64,000 nt of DNA, taken from the NCBI RefSeq assembly GCF_948472415.1, contig NZ_OX419519.1:3534001-3598000 (forward strand), in the 5' to 3' direction. The notes under the pieces were generated by a model. The model was not told the DNA's origin. It saw only the letters and a program-made list of their open reading frames with translations, and did no database searches. The translations under genes were made by a program, and so were the position numbers. Below, one piece after another: positions 7,541 to 15,492 of the stretch. Source of the DNA: Kitasatospora fiedleri. GTDB taxonomy: Bacteria > Actinomycetota > Actinomycetes > Streptomycetales > Streptomycetaceae. The number at the start of each line of letters is the position of its first letter. The first letter of the stretch is position 1.

Positions 7541-10435
7541 TCAGCTCTCCTCGGAACCGGCGTCGGCAGCGGCGGACTTCTCGCCCGCCGCGGCCCTGGC
7601 GGTGGTCTTCTTCGCCGCCGTCTTCTTCACCGTCGCGGTCTTCTTCGCGACGGTCTTCTTGGCCGCGGTCTTGGCCGCCGCGGTCTTGGTGGCCGTGGCC
7701 TTCTTCGCCGTCGTCGTCTTCTTCGCCGGGGCCTTCTTGGCGGTCTTCTTCACCGGCCCGCGGGCGCGCTTCTCGGCGAGCAGCTCGTACGCCCGCTCGG
7801 GGGTGATGGTCTCGACCTCGTCGTCCTTGCGGAGCGTCGCGTTGGTCTCCCCGTCGGTGACGTACGGGCCGAACCGGCCGTCCTTGACCACCACCGGCTT
7901 CTCGCTGACCGGGTCGTTGCCGAGCTCCTTGAGCGGCGGCGCGGCGGCGGCCCGCCCGCGCGCCTTGGGCTGGGCGTAGATGGCCAGCGCCTCGTCGAGG
8001 GTGATGCTGAACAGCTGGTCCTCGCTGGTGAGCGAGCGCGAGTCGGTGCCGCGCTTGAGGTACGGGCCGTAGCGGCCGTTCTGCGCGGTGATCTCGTTGC
8101 CCTCGGCGTCGGCGCCGACCACGCGCGGCAGCGAGAGCAGCTTCAGCGCGTCCTCCAGCGTGACGGTGTCCAGGTCCATCGACGCGAACAGCGAGGCGGT
8201 GCGCGGCTTGACGGCGTTCTTGCCGGTCTTCGGGGTGCCCTCGGGCAGCACCTCGGTGACGTACGGGCCGTACCGGCCGGCCTTGGCGACCAGCGGGTTG
8301 CCGCTGACCGGGTCGGTGCCGAGCTCGCGCTCGCCGCTGGGCTTGGCGAACAGCTCCTCGGCCAGCTCGACGGTCAGCTCGTCCGGCGGCAGGTCCTCGG
8401 GGACGTCGGCGCGCTGGCCGGTCTCGCCCTCGACGGCGGCGGGGCGTTCCACGTACGGGCCGTAGCGACCGACCCGGAGCACGACGCCGTCGCCGACCGG
8501 GAAGGAGCTGATCTCCCGGGCGTCGATCGCGCCGAGGTCGGTGACGAGCTCCTTGAGGCCGCCGAGGTGGTCGCCGTCGCCGTTGCCCGCGTCGGCAGCG
8601 GCGCCGACCGCACCGACGTCCGCGCCGCCGGCCGCGCCCGCGCCGAAGTAGAAGCGCTTGAGCCACGGCACGGACTCGGCCTGGCCGGCCGCGATCCGGT
8701 CGAGGTCGTCCTCCATCTTCGCGGTGAAGTCGTAGTCGACCAGCCGGCCGAAGTGCTTCTCCAGCAGGTTGACCACCGCGAAGGACAGGAAGGACGGCAC
8801 CAGGGCGGTGCCCTTCTTGAACACGTACTTGCGGTTGATGATCGTGTCGATGATCGAGGCGTAGGTGGACGGGCGGCCGATCTCCCGGTCCTCCAGCTCC
8901 TTGACCAGCGAGGCCTCGGTGTAGCGGGCCGGCGGCTTGGTGGCGTGGCCCTCGGGGGTGAGCCTCTCGGCGGCCAGCGGGTCGCCCTCGGCGACCTGCG
9001 GCAGGCGGCGCTCGCGGTCGTCCAGCTCGGCGTTCGGGTCGTCGGCGCCCTCGACGTACGCCTTCAGGAAGCCGTGGAAGGTGATGATCTTGCCGGAGGC
9101 GGAGAACTCGGCGTCCCGCCCGTCGGCGGCCCGGCCGCCGACCTTCACGGTCACCGACTGGCCGACCGCGTCCTTCATCTGGGAGGCGACGGTGCGCATC
9201 CAGATCAGCTCGTACAGCCGGAAGTCGTCGCCGCCCAGCCCGGTCTCGGCGGGCGTGCGGAAGCGGTCCCCGGACGGGCGGATCGCCTCGTGCGCCTCCT
9301 GCGCGTTCTTCACCTTGGCGGCGTAGGTGCGCGGCGCGGACGGCAGGTAGTCGGCCCCGTACAGCTGGGTGACCTGGGCGCGGGCCGCGGTGATCGCGGT
9401 CTCCGACAGCGTGGTCGAGTCGGTGCGCATGTAGGTGATGAAGCCGTTCTCGTACAGCTTCTGCGCCACCTGCATGGTCCGCTTCGCGCCGAAGCCCAGC
9501 TTGCGGCTGGCCTCCTGCTGCAGCGTGGTGGTGCGGAACGGCGCGTACGGGGAGCGGCGGTACGGCTTCGACTCGACGCTGCGGACGCTGAACGCGGTCT
9601 GCTGGAGCGCGGCGGCCAGCGTGCGGGCGGCCTGCTCGTCCAGGTGCAGGGTGGTCGCGGCGCTCTTCAGCCGCCCGTCCGGGCCGAAGTCGCGGCCGGT
9701 GGCGACCCGCTTGCCGTCGACCGAGACCAGCCGGGCCCCGAAGGACTCCGGGTTGGCCGCGTCGGCGGCGGTGCGGCCGGTGCCGAAGGTGCCGACCAGG
9801 TCCCAGTACGAGGCCGAGGTGAAGGCGATCCGCTCGCGCTCGCGCTCGACCACCAGGCGGGTGGCCACCGACTGGACGCGGCCCGCCGAGAGCTTCGGCA
9901 TGACCTTCTTCCACAGCACGGGGGAGACCTCGTAGCCGTAGAGGCGGTCCAGGATGCGGCGGGTCTCCTGGGCGTCGACCAGGCGCTTGTTCAGGTGCCG
10001 CGGGTTGCGCACGGCCTCCTGGATGGCGTCCTTGGTGATCTCGTGGAAGACCATCCGGTGCACCGGCACCTTGGGCTTGAGCACTTCCTGCAGGTGCCAC
10101 GCGATGGCCTCGCCCTCGCGGTCCTCATCGGTGGCGAGGAAGAGCTCGTCGGACTCCTTGAGCAACGACTTCAGCTTGGTGACCTGGGACCTCTTGTCCG
10201 GGTTCACCACGTAGATGGGGGCGAAGTCGTGGTCCACGTCGACGCCGAGGCGGCGCACCTCGCCGGTGTACTCGTCCGGGACCTCGGCGGCCGTGCCGGG
10301 CAGGTCACGGATGTGACCGACACTGGCCTCGACGATGTAGCCGGGCCCGAGGTAGCCCTTGATCGTCTTGGCCTTGGCCGGCGACTCGACGATGACGAGT
10401 CGCTTGCCGTGCGCGGTCTCGCTGCTCGGGGACAC
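7541..10435 (-). CDS. topA: DNA topoisomerase I
   Basis: Type IA topoisomerase that relaxes negative supercoils. I start at GTG 10435 (SPSSETAHGKRLVIVESPAK), because an AGAGAAGAG Shine-Dalgarno lies 5 bases upstream and family members begin here; an ATG at 10465 is possible but has no such site. The Toprim domain includes DREGEAIAWH. The active-site Tyr is in FITYMRTDST (about residue 335). The C-terminal third consists of repeats with GRYGPYV/GRFGPYV instead of zinc fingers. It ends in a Lys/Ala-rich tail (KKTAKKAPAKK type) typical of actinobacterial TopA and used for DNA binding and processivity. Total 964 residues. Upstream repeats may belong to its supercoiling-sensitive promoter. Confidence 0.96.
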   Translation of the reverse strand: MSPSSETAHGKRLVIVESPAKAKTIKGYLGPGYIVEASVGHIRDLPGTAAEVPDEYTGEVRRLGVDVDHDFAPIYVVNPDKRSQVTKLKSLLKESDELFLATDEDREGEAIAWHLQEVLKPKVPVHRMVFHEITKDAIQEAVRNPRHLNKRLVDAQETRRILDRLYGYEVSPVLWKKVMPKLSAGRVQSVATRLVVERERERIAFTSASYWDLVGTFGTGRTAADAANPESFGARLVSVDGKRVATGRDFGPDGRLKSAATTLHLDEQAARTLAAALQQTAFSVRSVESKPYRRSPYAPFRTTTLQQEASRKLGFGAKRTMQVAQKLYENGFITYMRTDSTTLSETAITAARAQVTQLYGADYLPSAPRTYAAKVKNAQEAHEAIRPSGDRFRTPAETGLGGDDFRLYELIWMRTVASQMKDAVGQSVTVKVGGRAADGRDAEFSASGKIITFHGFLKAYVEGADDPNAELDDRERRLPQVAEGDPLAAERLTPEGHATKPPARYTEASLVKELEDREIGRPSTYASIIDTIINRKYVFKKGTALVPSFLSFAVVNLLEKHFGRLVDYDFTAKMEDDLDRIAAGQAESVPWLKRFYFGAGAAGGADVGAVGAAADAGNGDGDHLGGLKELVTDLGAIDAREISSFPVGDGVVLRVGRYGPYVERPAAVEGETGQRADVPEDLPPDELTVELAEELFAKPSGERELGTDPVSGNPLVAKAGRYGPYVTEVLPEGTPKTGKNAVKPRTASLFASMDLDTVTLEDALKLLSLPRVVGADAEGNEITAQNGRYGPYLKRGTDSRSLTSEDQLFSITLDEALAIYAQPKARGRAAAAPPLKELGNDPVSEKPVVVKDGRFGPYVTDGETNATLRKDDEVETITPERAYELLAEKRARGPVKKTAKKAPAKKTTTAKKATATKTAAAKTAAKKTVAKKTATVKKTAAKKTTARAAAGEKSAAADAGSEES

Positions 10436-10898
10436 CTTCGCTCTTCTCTCCCGGTCGTTTACCAAAGCTCCTGGGCTGCCGCAGCGCGACAGCTCCCGGG
10501 CTGCCGCAGCGCGACGGCCCCACCAGCGGAGTGTGACCGTACCCCGGCCACCCTTGTCAAACGGACGGAACCTGCTTTTTCACCGGCAAGGCCGACCGAC
10601 GCCACTCGAACGGTAACCCGGCGACCGGCCCCGGGGCATGTCTTTCCCCGGCAACCACGCCTTCCACCGGGTCCGAACGGCCCGCCCCCGAACGGCCGGA
10701 ACCCACCCCGGAGCGGCCCGATCCGCCCCTCACCCGCCGTCCGGAAACCGCTCGGGAACCGTCCGGGAGTCCGTCGGGAACCCGTCGGGAACCGCCCGGA
10801 CGGTGCGCGGACACCAAGCGGAAGAGCGCGCTCCGACACCGGCGGGGACGTTCTACGGACAGCCGGCCGGGACGCTCCGCGGAGGCCGGCCGGCAGCG
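10436..10898. other. Long non-coding region upstream of topA
   Basis: 463 bp lie between the topA start and the stop of the next minus-strand gene. It holds a 25-bp tandem duplication (10466-10515), a tandem 11-bp CGTCGGGAACC pair (10772-10793) with a related copy at about 10750, and CCGGCCGG palindromes around 10863-10893 that may terminate the DUF3592 gene. Reading frames here have no coding character. The topA promoter must be inside, but I cannot place it. Confidence 0.6.
10466..10515. repeat. Two tandem 25-bp repeats in the topA leader
   Basis: Units 10466-10490 and 10491-10515 differ at one base (CTCCTGGG versus CTCCCGGG). They start about 30 bp upstream of the topA start codon, so they are in or next to the 5' leader or promoter. 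Confidence 0.85.
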
Positions 10899-11453
10899 TC
10901 AGCGCAGCGCCAGGGCCAGCAGCGTCAGGCCCCCGGCCAGCGCGGACGTGGCGAGCAGCGCCCAGAACAGGTCGGCCGGCAGCGAGGGCAGTTCCTCGTG
11001 GGCGGCCAGCACCACCCGGTCCGGACGACGCGGGTCGTAGGCGACCTGGACGGCCGCGCCCGGGATCAGCCGGGCCGGGCGGCGCAGCGGCGTGTTGCCG
11101 CGCGGCCGGGCCAGCACCAGGCGGTGCGCCCCGTCCGGCGCGGCGAGCGGACGCAGTTCGTGAACCGTACCCGCACCGGCGTCGGCCACGACCGCGAGGT
11201 CGGCCGGGAGATCGGCCGGGAAATCGGCGGCGAGACCGGCCCGGCCGCCGGGCGACGCCACCGGGTAGGACAGCAGCGGGCTGCCGTCCATCGCCGCGGC
11301 GGGGTCCGGATCGGCGACCACCTGCGCGGTGGCGGGCACCCCGTACCGACGCAGGCGGTGGCGAAGACGCAGTTCCACGGCGCACCACAGCAGCAGCGCG
11401 CTCCCGAAGACCGTCAGGACCGCCCCGCCCACCAGCGTCGTCGGCGTCTCCAC
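10899..11453 (-). CDS. DUF3592-type membrane protein
   Basis: A 184-residue protein with one N-terminal and one C-terminal membrane segment (LVGGAVLTVFGSALLLW and FWALLATSALAGGLTLLAL). Between them is a beta-rich soluble domain of the DUF3592 type, with ATAQVVA..., a YDPRRPDR element and the usual P(V/I)xVxYDP pattern. GTG start at 11453 is preceded by GGGGGAGGA six bases upstream. Function is unknown in this family; it is found in many actinobacteria next to topA or methyltransferase genes. It is probably cotranscribed with, or read after, the upstream methyltransferase (200-bp gap). Confidence 0.75.
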   Translation of the reverse strand: METPTTLVGGAVLTVFGSALLLWCAVELRLRHRLRRYGVPATAQVVADPDPAAAMDGSPLLSYPVASPGGRAGLAADFPADLPADLAVVADAGAGTVHELRPLAAPDGAHRLVLARPRGNTPLRRPARLIPGAAVQVAYDPRRPDRVVLAAHEELPSLPADLFWALLATSALAGGLTLLALALR

Positions 11454-11653
11454 CCCGGTCCTCCCCCGCGCGTCCACAGCCTGTGGACAGCACCCTGGCA
11501 CCCGGTGGACAACCGGCGGCGGACGCCCGGAGTACGCCCGGCCACGGGTGGGGAACGGCGAGGTGAACCCGCCCCGGGTCCGGGACGGGTCTCCGCACGA
11601 CTCCGTGGGACTCCGCGGGGCGGCGCCGCGACAGCGGGTCGCGGCCCGCGGGC

Positions 11654-13180
11654 TCAGCGGACCGGCTCGACGAACCCCTGCTCGGTGAGCAGCCGCAGCG
11701 ACTCGGGCACCCGCTCGCGCAGCTGCGCCGGGTCCTCGCCGAGCAGTTGGGCGATCGCGTCGACGATCTCCCCGGCGGCCAGGGTGCCGTCGCAGACGCC
11801 GACGAAGCCCGCGCCGACCGTGTCGACCTTGGTGGCCCGCCGCATGCCCCGGTTGTGCCGGAGCACCACGTGTTCCGGGTCCTCCGAGCCGGGGTCGCCG
11901 ATCTGCTCCTGGACCACCTCGTCGGCGAGCAGGTAGCGGGCGGCCAGCAGTCCGGCGTCGTCGTGGGCGCGCAGGAAGTCCTGCCGGGCGAACCACTCCT
12001 CGATGTGCGGGCCGAGCGGCTGCTCGACGGGGTGCGGCCACTCCTCGATCCGCACCACGGGGTCGGTCGCGCCGGAGGCCCGCAGGGTGATCCAGCCGAA
12101 GCCGATGCCCTCGACGCCGGCCGCCTCGAAGTCGTCCAGCCACTCCTCGTACCGGGCGGCGTACTCCTCGCCGCGGTGGTCGCCGCCGTCGCGCAGCCAC
12201 AGCTCGGCGTACTGGGCGACGTCCTGCACCTCGCGCTGCACCACCCAGGCGTCCAGGCCGGTGCCGGCCACCCAGCCGGCCAACCGGTCGCGCCAGTCCT
12301 CGCCCTTGACGTGCTGCCAGTTCGCCAGCAGCTGGCAGTAGCCACCGGGCGCCAGGTGGTCGGCCGCGCCGCGGACCACGCTGCGGCACAGCTCGTCGCC
12401 GGCCATCCCGCCGTCCCGGTAGGTGAACCGGCCGGCCGGGGAGATCACGAACGGCGGGTTGGAGACGATCAGGTCGAAGCGGCGCTCGCCGACCGGCTCG
12501 TACAGGCTGCCCCCGGCGGTCTCGACCTGGTCGAAGCCGGAGAGCGCGGCGGTCAGCCGGGTGAAGTGCAGGGCGCGCGGGTTGAGGTCGGTGGCGGTGA
12601 CCCGCTGGGCGTGCCGGGCCGCGTGCAGGGCCTGCACGCCGGAGCCGGAGCCCAGGTCGAGCACCTCGCGGACCGGTCGGCGCACCGTCAGGTTGGCCAG
12701 CGTGGTGGACGCCCCGCCCACCCCGAGCACCAGGTCGCGCCGCTCGACCCCGGCGGCCGTCCGGCCCGAGCCGATCCCGCCCGCGCCGCCGACGGCGCAG
12801 CCCAGGTCGGAGACCACCCAGGCGTCGGCGCTGGGCAGCCCGGCGACCTCGTCGGCGTACGGCCGCACGTCCACGGTGGCGCGCAGGTCGTCGCCGTCGG
12901 CGGTCAGCCAGCCGTCGGCCAGCAGGGCGTCGACCGGCAGCGCGGCGGCGGCCGCGGCCCTGGGCACGGCCCGTTGCAGCAGGAACAGCCGCACCAGGGT
13001 CTCCAGCGGCGAGCCGCCGCAGGTCGCCCGCAGCGCGGGGACGGCCTCGCTGCGGGCCAGCGCCGCGTACGCGGTCGGGCCGAGCAGGTCCAGCAGTCCG
13101 TCGGCGGTGAAGGAGGCGCTCAGCAGCGCCTCGCGGAACTCCGCCATCCGGCCGGAATCAAGAACGGGGCTGTTCGTCAC
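11654..13180 (-). CDS. Class I SAM-dependent methyltransferase (HemK/RsmC-like, large actinobacterial form)
   Basis: A 508-residue protein. The start is GTG 13180 (TNSPVLDSGRMAEFREAL). Residues about 1-140 are an N-terminal helical domain found in this actinobacterial group. The Rossmann methyltransferase follows with motif I LDLGSGSGVQ, acidic loop ATDLNPRAL and NPPF (VSNPPFVIS), the catalytic signature of N6-adenine, guanine-N2 or protein-glutamine methyltransferases. A C-terminal domain of about 180 residues ends the protein. NPPF proteins of this type modify rRNA, DNA or release factors; which substrate applies here cannot be told from the sequence. A conserved neighbour of topA and bldG in Streptomyces. 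Confidence 0.88.
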   Translation of the reverse strand: MTNSPVLDSGRMAEFREALLSASFTADGLLDLLGPTAYAALARSEAVPALRATCGGSPLETLVRLFLLQRAVPRAAAAAALPVDALLADGWLTADGDDLRATVDVRPYADEVAGLPSADAWVVSDLGCAVGGAGGIGSGRTAAGVERRDLVLGVGGASTTLANLTVRRPVREVLDLGSGSGVQALHAARHAQRVTATDLNPRALHFTRLTAALSGFDQVETAGGSLYEPVGERRFDLIVSNPPFVISPAGRFTYRDGGMAGDELCRSVVRGAADHLAPGGYCQLLANWQHVKGEDWRDRLAGWVAGTGLDAWVVQREVQDVAQYAELWLRDGGDHRGEEYAARYEEWLDDFEAAGVEGIGFGWITLRASGATDPVVRIEEWPHPVEQPLGPHIEEWFARQDFLRAHDDAGLLAARYLLADEVVQEQIGDPGSEDPEHVVLRHNRGMRRATKVDTVGAGFVGVCDGTLAAGEIVDAIAQLLGEDPAQLRERVPESLRLLTEQGFVEPVR

Positions 13181-13252
13181 CCCGCCATTCTCCCCCGTCC
13201 CACGCGAGGATCGCCCCGCCCGCCGGTCCGGGTCCGCCGGTCCGGGCACGCC

Positions 13253-13294
13253 GGTCGGGGCGCGTCGGTCGGGGCGCGTCGGTCGGGGCGCGTC
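13253..13294. repeat. Three perfect 14-bp tandem repeats
   Basis: GGTCGGGGCGCGTC is repeated three times without change, with decayed copies on both sides (about 13225-13252 and 13295-13303). It lies between the methyltransferase start and the lipoprotein stop, on the 3' side of the lipoprotein gene. Confidence 0.9.
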
Positions 13295-13323
13295 GGTTCG
13301 GAGCGGTGCGGACCGACGAGGTG

Positions 13324-14064
13324 TCAGCTCTTGGCGGGCGAGGGCGAACCGGACGCGGCAGCGGACCCGGACGCGGTCGACCCGGACGCGGCGGACCCGG
13401 ACGGGCTGCCGGAGGCCGCCGGGTCGGCCGGGGAGGCGCTGTCGCCGGGGGCCGCGGTGCCGGTCGCGCCCGCGCCGCCGGTCGCCGCGGCGGACGGGTC
13501 GGCGGACGCGCCCGTTCCGGCGGCACCGGCCTTGCAGCCGGGCTGCTTCTTCATCGCCTCGCCCAGGCCGCCGCTCTGCAGGGTGGCCAGCGCGGAGGTG
13601 GACACCTGGGAGAGCTGCTGCACCTGGTCCCCGACGCTGCGCAGGCCGTCCGCGAACTTGGCCTGGTCCGCGCTGGTCAGCCCGTCGAGCTTCTTCTGCG
13701 CGTCCAGGTAGCCCTGCGCGACCTGCTTCAGCTCGTTGACGGCGTCCTGCTGGACCTTCGCCCCGTCGTCGATCTTCGGCGCCCCGGCCTTCTGGACCGC
13801 GTCGGCCAGCTGCTGGTTGGTGGTGGCGAGCGAGGCAAGGTCGGCCGAGAGGCGTTTCTGCAGGTCGACGGGGGCCTCGCCCTGCTTGACGTCCGCGGTG
13901 TCCGCGAGGGCCGCCTTGGACTGCGCGATCGGGTCCTTCGCGCCGTCGCAGACGCTCTTCGCCCAGCCGTCGAGTTTCGCCGACGAATCGTCGGCGGAGC
14001 AGCCGACCGCCGCCAGCGCGAACAGCACGCCGAGCACGGGGACGGTCACCAGTCGCTTCTTCAC
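13324..14064 (-). CDS. Small secreted lipoprotein, helical, Ala/Ser-rich C-terminus
   Basis: 246 residues from GTG 14064 (KKRLVTVPVLG). The signal peptide ends in a lipobox LAAVGC with Cys22. The mature part to about residue 150 is helical with heptad-like Leu/Val/Gln pattern (VNELKQVAQGYLDAQKKL). A single further Cys follows in QPGCKAG, then about 70 residues of disordered Ala/Gly/Ser/Thr repeat. Orthologues occupy the same place near bldG in Streptomyces, but no function is established. The start is placed at the basic KKR because the 33 upstream residues have no coding character. Confidence 0.8.
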   Translation of the reverse strand: MKKRLVTVPVLGVLFALAAVGCSADDSSAKLDGWAKSVCDGAKDPIAQSKAALADTADVKQGEAPVDLQKRLSADLASLATTNQQLADAVQKAGAPKIDDGAKVQQDAVNELKQVAQGYLDAQKKLDGLTSADQAKFADGLRSVGDQVQQLSQVSTSALATLQSGGLGEAMKKQPGCKAGAAGTGASADPSAAATGGAGATGTAAPGDSASPADPAASGSPSGSAASGSTASGSAAASGSPSPAKS

Positions 14065-14358
14065 CGGGGCCCTTTCGGTCACTGACACCCGGCTCCGGGC
14101 ATCGCCAGCGAACCTACACGCCCACCCGGACCGCCCCGGTGGGAAGGCCGCGACCCACGGCATCCGCGCAGCTCAGCACCTGCCCGGGAACGACGAAGCA
14201 CCGCCTCGCTCGATCTGCCGAGGCGGTACGTACGACGGACCGGACAGCGCCACCTGAACGAACAGCGCTGCCGGAACGGACCGGGCCGTCCGAACGGACC
14301 CGGTGGGCGGACGACTCGATGGGCGGACCAGCCGGCGGACCGGCCTCCCGGTCCCCCA

Positions 14359-14775
14359 TCAGACCGAGACGGACACCGGGGTGACCGGCCAGCTCATCCG
14401 GATCACACCGCCGTCGGAGCCGTTGCCGACCTCGACGTCCTCGACCAGGCCGGTGATCACCGCGAGGCCGAGCGCGTCCTCGTCCTCCGGGTCACCGCCC
14501 CCGGCGGAACCGGCGGCGTGCGCCGGTCCGGCCTCGTCGGCGACCTCGATGAGGAACCGCTTCTCCTGCTCGGTGAGCGCCACCCGGACCGCGCCGCCCA
14601 TGCCGTTGCGCTGGTGCAGCGCCACCGCGCGCGAGCAGGCCTCACCGACGGCGAGGCGCAACTCGTCGAGCACCGACTCGTCCACCCCCGCGCGTCTGGC
14701 CACCGCGGCGGCCACCAGCCGGGCGGTGCGCACGTGCTCGGGAAGCGCGCTGAATCGAAGTTCGACGGTTGCCAT
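14359..14775 (-). CDS. RsbW-like ATP-binding anti-sigma/kinase partner of BldG
   Basis: 138 residues; ATG 14775 follows GGAGGGGAGAC. It has a GHKL/HATPase_c_2 fold: N-box-like segment LRLAVGEACSRAV, then a G1-type DEDALGLAVITGLV. In canonical RsbW/SpoIIAB the N box has an Asn that binds Mg-ATP (EACTNAV); here that position is Arg (EACSRAV). The S. coelicolor gene downstream of bldG (known as orf3) is described as its anti-sigma partner and is cotranscribed with it. Expected role: binding a sigma factor and being countered by BldG. Whether it can phosphorylate BldG is open given the missing Asn. Confidence 0.88.
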   Translation of the reverse strand: MATVELRFSALPEHVRTARLVAAAVARRAGVDESVLDELRLAVGEACSRAVALHQRNGMGGAVRVALTEQEKRFLIEVADEAGPAHAAGSAGGGDPEDEDALGLAVITGLVEDVEVGNGSDGGVIRMSWPVTPVSVSV

Positions 14776-14946
14776 GTCTCCCCTCCGGGGTTGCTCCACC
14801 GCCGCCGGGCACACCGGCCCGCACGGCGGAGGCGGGGGCGCCGACCACGCCGGCCGGGCAGGGCGACGGGCCCGGCCGACCGGCGACGGTCGATCGAAGT
14901 GATGCGGTGGGAGCGGCCGATGGGAACGGCCGACCGACGGGAGACG

Positions 14947-15288
14947 TCAGTCGGTCGCCGCGACGGCCTCGTCCACCGAGTTGTGGATCGGGAACACCTT
15001 GGTCAGACCGGTGATCCGGAAGATCTTCAGGATGCGCTCCTGGTTGCACACCAGGCGCAGCGAACCCTCGTGCGCACGGACCCGCTTCAGGCCACCGACC
15101 AGCACGCCGAGACCGGTGGAGTCGAGGAAGTCGACGCCCTCCATGTCCACGACCAAGTGGTAGTTGCCCTCGTTGACGAGCTCGACAAGCTGCTCGCGCA
15201 ACTTGGGCGCGGTGTACACATCGATCTCGCCGCCAACCTCGACGACCGTGCGATCGCCGACAGTACGGGTCGACAGGGACAGGTCCAC
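14947..15288 (-). CDS. bldG: Anti-anti-sigma factor BldG
   Basis: 113-residue STAS protein. GTG start at 15288 with GGAGG five bases upstream. The phosphorylatable Ser57 is in [14 protein letters not shown]. The protein is close to full identity with known BldG along its length as I recall it (for example [19 protein letters not shown]). BldG controls aerial mycelium formation and antibiotic production in Streptomyces through partner switching with anti-sigma factors such as the RsbW-like protein encoded 171 bp downstream. It is divergent from the helicase gene; the 204-bp gap must hold both promoters. Confidence 0.97.
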   Translation of the reverse strand: MDLSLSTRTVGDRTVVEVGGEIDVYTAPKLREQLVELVNEGNYHLVVDMEGVDFLDSTGLGVLVGGLKRVRAHEGSLRLVCNQERILKIFRITGLTKVFPIHNSVDEAVAATD

Positions 15289-15492
15289 GGAACCTCCAGC
15301 ACCTTGCCTTGCTACGTCATTGCGATCTTCAACCCAGCGGCTGCCACCGCAGGGTCGCAGGACCAGGGCGCGGCGAACCGGCAGGTCGGAGCCTCAGCGT
15401 TGCGGCCCTCGGCCATGCGGCCGTCACGGGCCTCATTCAACCACCTGCGGCCACGGCCGCACGATGGTTAACAGCGATTCTCCGTCACGCCG

